From positions 1 to 9,678 of the forward strand of contig CAIYRJ010000100.1 in NCBI GenBank assembly GCA_903928615.1: a stretch of DNA of 9,678 bases. The letters run 5' to 3'. A model generated the notes under the pieces. That model was not told where the DNA came from, did not search any database, and saw only the letters and a program-made list of their open reading frames with translations. Positions 1 to 5,054 of this stretch are shown here, piece after piece (position 1 is the stretch's first letter; every line of letters begins with the position of its first letter). Source of the stretch: an uncultured Actinomycetes bacterium (lineage in GTDB: Bacteria > Actinomycetota > Thermoleophilia > Miltoncostaeales > Miltoncostaeaceae). Position numbers and translations under genes: made by a program.

Positions 1-1
1 A

Positions 2-785
2 CGGGGCGCGGGCACTCGGGGTGCACGATCACCCTCACGTCGGGGTGCGCGGCGCGGGCCTCCTCCACCTGTCGCACCGTGAACCCGGTGTGCACGTTGC
101 AGAAGCCCTTCCAGAGCACGATCTCCGACGCCGCGAGGGCGTCGGGGGCGATGCCGCCGAGCTCGGCCTGGCGGGGGTCCCACACCACGGGGTCGGTGGG
201 CTGCATGCCCAGCAGGCACGCGGTGTTGCGGCCCAGGTGCTCATCGGGGAAGAAGAAGACCATGTCGCCCTGCTCGCGGGCCCACCGGAAGGCGCGCTCG
301 GCGTTGCCCGACGTGCACACCGCTCCGCCGTTGCGGCCGACGAAGGCCTTGAGGTCGGCGCCGGAGTTCATGTACGTGAGGGGCACGATGGTGCGGTCGG
401 GGAACTGCGCGGTGATCTGAGCCCAGGCATCGTTCACCGTGAAGATGTCGGCGCACTCGGCCAGGTGGCAGCCCGCGCCGAGGTCGGGGAGCACCACCCG
501 CTGGTGGGGCTGGCTCAGGATGTCCGCGGCCTCCGCCATGAAGTACACGCCGAGGAACACCACGAGGTCGGCCTTCGTGGCCTCGGCGCCGCGGCGGGCG
601 AGCAGGAACGAGTCGCCCGTGATGTCGGCGAAGCGGATGACCTCGTGCTTCTGGTAGTGGTGGCCCAGGATCACCAGGCGATCGCCCAGGGCCTCCCGTG
701 CCGCGGTGGCGCGGGCGATGAGCTCCGCCTCGGGGACCGTCTCCTCGGGCGCCGGGATGGCGCAGGTGGGGGCGATCGTGGTCAC
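2..785 (-). CDS. nadA: Quinolinate synthase NadA, C-terminus cut off by the window edge
   Basis: NadA is a [4Fe-4S] enzyme that condenses iminoaspartate, made by NadB, with dihydroxyacetone phosphate to give quinolinate in de novo NAD synthesis. It is cytosolic. The visible 261 residues show the long Bacillus-type sequence: GHHYQKHEVIRFAD (41-54), GCHLAECAD (105-113), TYMNSGADLKA (137-147), CTSGNA (157-162), FFPDEHLGRNTA (178-189), WKGFCNVH (225-232) and VHPECP (254-259). C106 and C229 align with the first two cluster ligands. The third lies in the missing C-terminal part (the family is about 300-370 residues). The GTG start at 785-783 overlaps the nadB stop as GTGA, and a full GGAGGT lies three bases upstream inside nadB, so the two are translationally coupled. 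The frame stays open to the window edge. Identity is near certain. Whether nadC follows cannot be seen. Confidence 0.97.
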   Translation of the reverse strand, partial: MTTIAPTCAIPAPEETVPEAELIARATAAREALGDRLVILGHHYQKHEVIRFADITGDSFLLARRGAEATKADLVVFLGVYFMAEAADILSQPHQRVVLPDLGAGCHLAECADIFTVNDAWAQITAQFPDRTIVPLTYMNSGADLKAFVGRNGGAVCTSGNAERAFRWAREQGDMVFFFPDEHLGRNTACLLGMQPTDPVVWDPRQAELGGIAPDALAASEIVLWKGFCNVHTGFTVRQVEEARAAHPDVRVIVHPECPRP

Positions 786-2338
786 GCTACCTCCGTGAGG
801 TCGATGGACGGCATCGCCGTCGGGGTGTCTCCGGCCCAGCACGTGCGCTGCGCCAGCGAGGGGTCCGGGTCGGGGAAGTCGGTGCGGAAGTGGGCGCCCC
901 GGCTCTCCTCGCGCGCCAGCGCTGCGAGGGCCGTGAGGCGTGCGATGTCCAGCAGGCCGGCGGCCTCGGCGTCGGCAGGGCAGGGCAGGGCGTCGAGCGC
1001 GGCGATGGCCTGCGCGAGCCCGTCGGCATCGCGCTCCAGGCCGCAGCCCTGCCACATGATGCGCCCCACGGCATCGCGCACCGCCGCCCCGTCGGCCTCG
1101 CCGGCGATGAATGGCGTGGGCTCGGTGCGCGGGCCGGGCGCCGGCGCGCCACCACCGGCCGCCACGTCCTCGGCCGCGCGGCGCCCGAGGGCCGCCGCCT
1201 CGAGCAGGCCATTGGACGCCAGTCGGTTCGCCCCATGCAGGCCCGTGCAGGCGCACTCGCCCACGGCCCAGAGGCCGGGCACGGTGCTCCGCCCGCGCAG
1301 GTCGGTGAGCACCCCGCCCATGCCGTAGTGGGCAGCCGGGGTGACCGGCACCGGGTCGCGCGCGAGGTCGATGCCATGCGTGGCGCAGAGCGCCGCTACC
1401 TCGGGGAACCGGGCGTGGACGCGCTCGGGGTCGAGGTGGGCGAGGCTCATCACCACGTCGTGGCCGGTCTCGCGGGCGCGCCGGAACACGGCGCGCGCCA
1501 CGACGTCGCGCGGCCCGAGGTCTCCCATCGGGTGCACGCCCGCCATCACGGAATCACCGTGGCAGTCGTAGAGCATGCCGCCCGCGCCGCGCACGGCCTC
1601 GCTCACCAGGGGGAGCGGGCTCGTGCCGGTGGCGAGCGCGGTGGGGTGGAACTGCACCATCTCCATGTCGGCCAGCGCCGCGCCCGCGCGCCGCGCGAGG
1701 GCCGGGCCATCGGCCGTGGCGCCGGCGGGGTTGGTGGTGCGCGCGAAGAGGTGACCCGAGCCGCCCGTCGCCAGCACCACCCGGTCACAGGCCAGCACCT
1801 CGCCCCCGGCCAGCAGCACGCCGCGGATGCCGCGGTCGTCCACGAGGAGGTCGTCCACCCGGCGGTGCTCGATCACGCCGATGCGCTCGTGGCGGCGCAC
1901 CCGCAGCGCGAGGGCGTCGATCACGTGGCGCCCGGTGGCATCGCCGCCCACGTGCGCAACGCGGGGGAGGGAGTGGGCGCCCTCGCGGGCGAGGGCCAGG
2001 CGACCACGATCGCGGTCGAACGCCACGCCGAGCGCGACGAGGTCGGCGATCACGCCGGGGGCGTCGGCGCACACGGCATCCGCCGCCGCGGCATCCGCCA
2101 GGCCGGCGCCTGCCAGCAGCGTGTCGGCCGCGTGCGCCTGCACGGTGTCCCCGGGGCCGAGGGCGGCTGCGATGCCGCCCTGCGCCCAGCTCGTGCTGCC
2201 CTCGCCGAGCGCGCCCTTGGTCACGACGATCACGTCGCGGTGCGCGGCGATGCGCAGGGCCGCCGAGAGTCCGGCGAGGCCGGATCCCACGACCACCACG
2301 GGGTGGTGCGCTGTGATTTTACGTCGAACTGACGTCAT
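782..2338 (-). CDS. nadB: L-aspartate oxidase NadB
   Basis: A flavoenzyme that oxidises L-aspartate to iminoaspartate, the first step of de novo NAD synthesis, and hands this unstable product to NadA. The 518 residues compare with 540 in E. coli. In order: FAD-binding VVVVGSGLAGLSAAL (14-28); STSWAQGGIAA (48-58); GGDATGRHVIDAL (131-143); LATGGSGHLF (189-198); VQFHPTAL (228-235); SEAVRGAGGMLYD (246-258); GPRDVVARAV (275-284); AAHYGMGGV (335-343); VGECACTGLHGANRLASNGLLEA (split: VGECACTG 359-366, NRLASNGLLEA 371-381). H231, R277, H337 and R372 match the family's substrate-binding and catalytic positions. The ATG at 2338 leaves about 13 residues before the FAD strand, as expected. There is no Shine-Dalgarno site. 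TAAAAT lies ten bases upstream, so the leader is very short or absent. It is the first gene of nadB-nadA, the reverse of the nadA-nadB-nadC order of mycobacteria. Confidence 0.97.
   Translation of the reverse strand: MTSVRRKITAHHPVVVVGSGLAGLSAALRIAAHRDVIVVTKGALGEGSTSWAQGGIAAALGPGDTVQAHAADTLLAGAGLADAAAADAVCADAPGVIADLVALGVAFDRDRGRLALAREGAHSLPRVAHVGGDATGRHVIDALALRVRRHERIGVIEHRRVDDLLVDDRGIRGVLLAGGEVLACDRVVLATGGSGHLFARTTNPAGATADGPALARRAGAALADMEMVQFHPTALATGTSPLPLVSEAVRGAGGMLYDCHGDSVMAGVHPMGDLGPRDVVARAVFRRARETGHDVVMSLAHLDPERVHARFPEVAALCATHGIDLARDPVPVTPAAHYGMGGVLTDLRGRSTVPGLWAVGECACTGLHGANRLASNGLLEAAALGRRAAEDVAAGGGAPAPGPRTEPTPFIAGEADGAAVRDAVGRIMWQGCGLERDADGLAQAIAALDALPCPADAEAAGLLDIARLTALAALAREESRGAHFRTDFPDPDPSLAQRTCWAGDTPTAMPSIDLTEVA
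789..794 (-). promoter_or_regulatory. Shine-Dalgarno site of nadA
   Basis: GGAGGT on the minus strand, three bases before the nadA GTG and inside the last codons of nadB. It fixes the nadA start at 785 and supports reinitiation by ribosomes finishing nadB. Confidence 0.8.
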
Positions 2339-2362
2339 TTCACGAATGATTTTACGTCAAAC
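2315..2362. repeat. Direct repeat with three phased GACGT elements at the nadB start: putative operator
   Basis: A 15-base direct repeat, GATTTTACGTC(G/A)AAC on the plus strand, occurs at 2315-2329 and 2348-2362 with one mismatch, 33 bases apart. Between them the palindrome TGACGTCA (2330-2337) overlaps the ATG of nadB. Read on the minus strand, (T/C)GACGT begins at 2359, 2337 and 2326, spacings of 22 and 11 bases, close to two turns and one turn of B-DNA. All three would face the same side of the helix, covering the -10 box and start codon. NrtR-type, NdnR, NiaR and NadQ repressors control NAD genes in other bacteria. I cannot assign this motif to any of them. Confidence 0.5.
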
Positions 2363-2376
2363 GGACGGACGCGCAA
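2349..2376 (-). promoter_or_regulatory. Candidate nadBA promoter
   Basis: On the minus strand TTGCGC (2376-2371) and TAAAAT (2354-2349) are separated by 16 bases, a good -35/-10 spacing. Transcription would begin a few bases before or at the nadB ATG at 2338. The -10 hexamer is part of the GACGTAAAATC repeat described separately, so a protein bound there would block RNA polymerase. Called by eye. Confidence 0.5.
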
Positions 2377-2410
2377 GCGCCTCTGGTCATTCCCGGCGAC
2401 CCGGAACGCG

Positions 2411-2437
2411 ACGGGGGCGGCTCATCGCCGCCCCCGT
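2411..2437 (-). terminator. GC-rich hairpin, possible terminator of the 69-residue gene
   Basis: A perfect 10-base-pair stem (ACGGGGGCGG / CCGCCCCCGT) with a 7-base loop, 29 bases beyond the stop codon of the 69-residue gene and before the nadB promoter. No T-run follows on the minus strand. This resembles the tail-less hairpins often seen at actinobacterial gene ends. It would insulate nadBA from upstream transcription. Confidence 0.55.
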
Positions 2438-2466
2438 GCATGTCCAGACCTTCGGGATCCCCATCC

Positions 2467-2676
2467 CTAGACCAGCGCGGACTCCTCCACGCGCTTGGCG
2501 CGACCGATGGCCGCCTGGAGGCGGTCCCATGCGCGCTCCTCGGCGGCGAGGTAGTCGTCCATGCTCGAGAACACCCCGGCTCCGCGCGATACCGCGAGGT
2601 AGTCCGAGACGGCACGCTGGCGCATGCGGTCGAGCGCCGTGGCGGGTGCCGTGGTCTCGTCGGTAATCGCGTTCAT
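2467..2676 (-). CDS. Small uncharacterised 69-residue protein
   Basis: I do not recognise a family. The protein is 69 residues with an acidic and threonine-rich N-terminus (NAITDETTAPATALD), then a largely helical stretch with heptad-like spacing: LDRMRQRAVSDYLAVSR (15-31), MDDYLAAEERAWDRLQAAI (39-57) and basic/acidic GRAKRVEESALV (58-69). There is no signal peptide, membrane segment or cysteine. The start is well supported: GAGGAG lies five bases before the ATG at 2676-2674. The ATG five bases further up is followed at once by TGA and cannot be used. The frame is open further upstream (to 3009), but that part has no protein-like character and runs into DUF2256. It is probably transcribed alone, with a leader of up to 110 bases and a hairpin downstream. 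The arrangement suggests a real expressed small soluble protein. Function unknown. Confidence 0.7.
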   Translation of the reverse strand: MNAITDETTAPATALDRMRQRAVSDYLAVSRGAGVFSSMDDYLAAEERAWDRLQAAIGRAKRVEESALV

Positions 2677-2681
2677 CACAT

Positions 2682-2687
2682 CTCCTC
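2682..2687 (-). promoter_or_regulatory. Shine-Dalgarno site of the 69-residue gene
   Basis: GAGGAG on the minus strand, five bases before the ATG at 2676. It decides the start against the longer open frame reaching upstream. Confidence 0.75.
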
Positions 2688-2695
2688 GGGGTCGA

Positions 2696-2709
2696 CCCAA
2701 ACAGTTGGG
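2696..2709. repeat. Small inverted repeat in the leader of the 69-residue gene
   Basis: CCCAA-ACAG-TTGGG, a 5-base inverted repeat with a 4-base centre, 19 bases upstream of the start codon. It could be an operator half-site pair or a weak leader hairpin. The rest of the 2677-2788 gap is noticeably less GC-rich than its surroundings. It holds a TTGACA (2753-2748, minus strand) without a convincing -10 box at normal spacing. Confidence 0.25.
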
Positions 2710-2788
2710 GGAGTAAGGCAGAAGCTGGACAACGATGCAAGGGGAACTGTCAAGGTTTGGCGTACATCGACGCGAACTTATTCCTTCC

Positions 2789-2965
2789 CTAATCCGCCCC
2801 ACCGGCCTCCGGGCCGGGGTTGTCCGCATCGCGCGGGCGGCTCCGGCGGCAGCGCTCCGAGCAATAGCGCACCTCGTCCCAGTTGTCGGCCCACTTCTTG
2901 CGCCAGGCGAATGGGCGGCCGCACGTGGCGCAGGTCTTCGTCGGCAGGTCGCCCTTGCGCCGCAT
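2789..2965 (-). CDS. DUF2256 family zinc-ribbon protein
   Basis: A 58-residue protein matching the small DUF2256 family almost end to end: GDLPTKTCATCGRPFAW, then RKKWADNWDEVRYCSERCRRSRPRD. Two CxxC-type pairs (CATC and CSERC) form a likely zinc ribbon around the conserved aromatic/basic core WRKKWxxxWDEVxYCS. The family has no established function. ATG at 2965 gives the usual N-terminus (MRRKGDLP). A GTG nine bases upstream (2974) is possible and only six bases from the stop of the upstream nuclease gene. Neither start has a clear Shine-Dalgarno site, so translation is probably coupled to the upstream gene. The tail (DADNPGPEAGGAD) is acidic and disordered. The two genes form one unit, but co-occurrence may reflect packing rather than shared function. 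Confidence 0.88.
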   Translation of the reverse strand: MRRKGDLPTKTCATCGRPFAWRKKWADNWDEVRYCSERCRRSRPRDADNPGPEAGGAD

Positions 2966-2977
2966 GCGGCCCACGGC

Positions 2978-3553
2978 TCAGGCCGCCACGCCGGACGATC
3001 GCCGGCCACCGGGGGAGAGCAGCTCGCGCGAGATGTCCTCGCGGTCCCAGAGGATCACCCCGGTGCTTGCCGCCAGCTCGAGGGCCGCCGGCGTGAAGGT
3101 GCTGTTGGTCACCACCATCGCCTGGTCGGTCCCGTAGTGCAGTCGAGCGGCCGCGGCCTGCTGCACGGCCGCCACGCCCACCGGCCGCGCCTGCCGCTTG
3201 GCCTGCACCACCACCTCGTCCACGGCGCCGTGCCCCAGCACGAGGTCGGCGCCGAAGTCGCCGGTCACGCGGGTGTGCCGCACGCGCCAGCCCGCCGCGC
3301 GGAAGAGGATCGCCAGCCAGTCCTCGAACTCCTCGCCGCTCATCTGATCGGCCGCGCCCAGCCCGCGCCGCCGTGCAAGGCCGTCACGGCTCCTGCGCGA
3401 CCAGCTGCCGATCGCCAGCGCCAGGGTAACGGCCCCGCCCACCACCACGGCGACCACGGCGGGGGCGAAGAGGGCCAGCACCACCACCAGCACGCCGCCG
3501 GCGATCAGCCACGTGACCATCTCCATGCCCAGCCAGCGCGCCATGCGACCCAT
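2978..3553 (-). CDS. Membrane-anchored Mrr-type restriction endonuclease-like protein
   Basis: 191 residues. Positions 12-51 hold one long or two short membrane segments (WLIAGGVLVVVLALF, then VVAVVVGGAVTLALAIGSW), followed by a basic stretch (RRSRDGLARRRG). From about 71 it is an Mrr-catalytic (PF04471-like) domain: SGEEFEDWLAILFRAAGW (72-89), TGDFGADLVL (97-106), VVVQAKRQ (115-122), VQQAAAARLHYGTDQAMVVTN (split around 130-150) and GVILWDRE (165-172). D103 and Q118-x-K120 give the PD-(D/E)xK nuclease site. Family members cut or bind DNA, and membrane-tethered versions are widespread but poorly understood. The ATG at 3553 sits six bases after GAACAT. The frame is open further up to an ATG at 3631, but that would overlap the divergent gene and adds non-protein-like sequence. 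No methyltransferase partner is visible, so a classical restriction-modification role is unlikely. Confidence 0.88.
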   Translation of the reverse strand: MGRMARWLGMEMVTWLIAGGVLVVVLALFAPAVVAVVVGGAVTLALAIGSWSRRSRDGLARRRGLGAADQMSGEEFEDWLAILFRAAGWRVRHTRVTGDFGADLVLGHGAVDEVVVQAKRQARPVGVAAVQQAAAARLHYGTDQAMVVTNSTFTPAALELAASTGVILWDREDISRELLSPGGRRSSGVAA

Positions 3554-3559
3554 GGGCAG

Positions 3560-3565
3560 ATGTTC
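3560..3565 (-). promoter_or_regulatory. Possible -10 box of the Mrr-like gene
   Basis: GAACAT on the minus strand, six bases before the ATG at 3553. It fits the leaderless pattern seen at other first genes in this window. No convincing -35. The divergent promoter for 3615 lies in the same 61-base gap. Confidence 0.3.
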
Positions 3566-3579
3566 GCGCACGCCCCGGC

Positions 3580-3607
3580 GTGACCTGCTCCCCCGTGCGT
3601 CTAGCGT
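3580..3607 (+). promoter_or_regulatory. Candidate leaderless promoter of the beta-lactamase-like gene
   Basis: GTGACC (3580-3585) and TAGCGT (3602-3607) are 16 bases apart. The GTG start codon begins seven bases after the second hexamer, so the transcript would start at or next to the start codon. Confidence 0.4.
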
Positions 3608-3614
3608 TCGCGGT

Positions 3615-4103
3615 GTGGAGGTGACGCGCATTCACGACGGGCTGTGGCGGTGGTCGGTGCGGAGGGACGGCATCGAGCTCGCCTCCGCCTACCTCGAGCA
3701 CGGCGAGGTGATGCTGCTCGTCGATCCGGTGCTGCCCGGGCCGGGGGACGACCTCTCGCGCTTCGAGCGCGCGATCGCGCGCGACCTCAAGCGGCTCGGC
3801 GGCCCCGCCCGGGTGCTGCTCACCCGCGCGGATGACCCGCGCGATGCCGAGGCCCTCGTGGCGATGACTGGCGGCAAGCGCTGGACCGCGGCGCAGGATG
3901 CACCCCCGGGCATCGAGGTTATGCCGGTCGGCCCAGGGGACGACGTCGCGTTCTGGTCGGTCGTGCACCGCGCCCTCATGCCGGGCCGTGCGCTCGTCGT
4001 GGACGGGCGCGCGCTCGTGGCGGCCCCCGGCGTTGACGCCGCGCCCATGCTCGCCCTCGACCCCGCGGTGATCATTCCCTCGGTGGGGGCGATGCCCGCC
4101 TAG
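3615..4103 (+). CDS. Metallo-beta-lactamase-fold-like protein without the metal motif
   Basis: 162 residues resembling the N-terminal two thirds of a group of actinobacterial MBL-fold proteins: VTRIHDGLWRWSV (3-15), SAYLEHGEVMLLVDPVLP (24-41), a helical DLSRFERAIARDLKRLGGPARVLL (split, 46-69), TRADDPRDAEALVAMTGGKRW (70-90), EVMPVGPGDDVAFW (101-114) and HRALMPGRALVVDG (118-131). In active relatives the strand ending LLT is followed by the HxHxDH metal motif. Here it is TRADDPRD with no histidine, so hydrolase activity is doubtful. The chosen start is GTG 3615; GTG 3621 is also possible. No Shine-Dalgarno site lies before either. GGAGGTG overlaps the start region but points to an ATT, which I do not accept as the start. 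The next gene begins directly downstream in the same frame. Gene reality is high, exact family moderate. Confidence 0.75.
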   Translation: MEVTRIHDGLWRWSVRRDGIELASAYLEHGEVMLLVDPVLPGPGDDLSRFERAIARDLKRLGGPARVLLTRADDPRDAEALVAMTGGKRWTAAQDAPPGIEVMPVGPGDDVAFWSVVHRALMPGRALVVDGRALVAAPGVDAAPMLALDPAVIIPSVGAMPA

Positions 4104-4116
4104 GTGGATCAGCCGG

Positions 4117-4122
4117 TACGGT
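4117..4122 (+). promoter_or_regulatory. Possible -10 box before the DHPS-like gene
   Basis: TACGGT, eight bases before the ATG at 4131, matching the spacing at other unit starts here. No clear -35. If real, the DHPS-like/MFS pair has its own promoter besides read-through from the gene upstream. Confidence 0.25.
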
Positions 4123-4130
4123 TCGCGCCG

Positions 4131-5054
4131 ATGCCCGACCCCATGCCCCTCCTTGCCCAGATGGCCGCCCTCGCGGCCGCGCACCCGGACGCCCTGCGCG
4201 CGCCGGTGCGCGCGTTCGACATCGGCGGCGTGCCGTTCGACGCCGATGCCCGCCCGGCCATCATGGGGGTGGTCAACCTCTCGCGCGACTCCTGGTACCG
4301 CGAATCGGTGTCGCCCTCGCCCGAAGCTGCCATCGAGCGCGGGCGGGTGATCGCCGCCCAGGGCGCGACCATCATCGACATCGGCGCGGAGTCGACGATC
4401 CCCGGCGCCGAGCGGGTATCGCCCGAGCAGCAGCTGGCCGGCGTCCTGCCGGTCATCACGGCGCTGCGCGAGGACGGCATCGTGAGCTCGGTGGAGACCT
4501 ACTCGCCCGATGTGGCGCGCGTGGCGCTGGCCGCGGGCGCGGGCGTGCTGAACCTCACGGGCGTCGAGCGCGAGGACGAGATGTACGCGGCCGCCGCCGA
4601 GCACGATGCCGCCGTGATCATGTGCTTCGTGCAGGGGGCCAACGTGCGCGAGGTGCAGGACCTCGTGCTGGGCGACGATCCGATCCCCGCCCTCATCGAT
4701 CACTTCGGGCCGCGCCTGGAGCGCGCGCAGGAACTCGGCGTGGAGCGCCTGTTCGTGGATCCGGGCCTGGGCTTCTACTACGGCAACCTGCTGGACGGCG
4801 AGGCGCGCGTGCGCCATCAGGCCAAGGTGTTCCTCAACACCTTCCGCCTGCGCGTGCTCGGGTGGCCCGTGTGCCACGCCCTGCCGCACGCCTTCGACTT
4901 CTTCCGCGAGGAGGTCCGCACCGCCGAGTCGTTCTTCGCCGTGCTCGCGGCGATGGGTCGCACCGGGTTGTTCCGTACCCACGAGGTGCCCCGCGTGCGC
5001 GCGGTGCTCGACACCATGCAGGCCATCGAGGCGGGAGGCATCGGCGGGTCATGA
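4131..5054 (+). CDS. Divergent dihydropteroate synthase-like (pterin-binding) protein
   Basis: A 307-residue TIM-barrel protein of the pterin-binding family. True DHPS joins dihydropterin pyrophosphate to p-aminobenzoate in folate synthesis. Recognisable blocks: IMGVVNLSRDSW (44-55; usual IMGILNVTPDSF), GATIIDIGAESTIPGA (78-93), VETYSPDVAR (121-130), GVLNLTG (138-144), FVDPGLGF (208-215) and FRTHEVPRV (281-289). N49, D83, N141, D210, R282 and H284 match pterin-site residues, with the usual Asp replaced by E122. The MHM motif is MCF (164-166). The SRKSF loop with the essential lysine is replaced by CHALPHAFDFF (248-258). Canonical DHPS activity is therefore doubtful; a pterin- or corrinoid-related role or a new enzyme is possible. 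Start ATG 4131 is chosen; GTG 4104 in the same frame directly follows the previous stop. Its TGA overlaps the transporter ATG. Confidence 0.85.
   Translation: MPDPMPLLAQMAALAAAHPDALRAPVRAFDIGGVPFDADARPAIMGVVNLSRDSWYRESVSPSPEAAIERGRVIAAQGATIIDIGAESTIPGAERVSPEQQLAGVLPVITALREDGIVSSVETYSPDVARVALAAGAGVLNLTGVEREDEMYAAAAEHDAAVIMCFVQGANVREVQDLVLGDDPIPALIDHFGPRLERAQELGVERLFVDPGLGFYYGNLLDGEARVRHQAKVFLNTFRLRVLGWPVCHALPHAFDFFREEVRTAESFFAVLAAMGRTGLFRTHEVPRVRAVLDTMQAIEAGGIGGS

Noticed and set aside
21..1328. Long plus-strand open frame opposite nadA and nadB
   Set aside because: It crosses two clearly coding minus-strand genes, and its protein is rich in H, G, A and R with no fold-like pattern. High GC leaves the complementary frame free of stops.
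890..2332. 480-codon plus-strand open frame opposite nadB
   Set aside because: Mirror of nadB codons; low-complexity His/Gly/Ala/Arg composition and no motifs.
2748..2753. TTGACA on the minus strand as a -35 box for the 69-residue gene
   Set aside because: The hexamer is perfect, but no acceptable -10 box lies 15-19 bases downstream, so I do not call a promoter.
2802..2817. CCGGCC/GGCCGG hairpin near the DUF2256 stop as a terminator
   Set aside because: It lies inside the coding region, has a short 6-base stem and no T-run. Such palindromes are frequent at this GC content.
3554..3631. Longer N-terminus for the Mrr-like protein from an ATG at 3631
   Set aside because: The extra 26 residues are Arg/Ser-rich and would overlap the divergent gene. 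ATG 3553 leads directly into the membrane segment.
3617..3632. GGAGGTGA followed five bases later by ATT as the start of the beta-lactamase-like gene
   Set aside because: ATT starts are very rare, and residues before it (VEVTRI) belong to the conserved N-terminal strand of relatives. The match to a Shine-Dalgarno site is probably chance.
3384..4982. 532-codon minus-strand open frame opposite the beta-lactamase-like and DHPS-like genes
   Set aside because: Spans several real genes on the other strand and has mirror-like composition (HRR, EVE, HDG repeats) with no domain.
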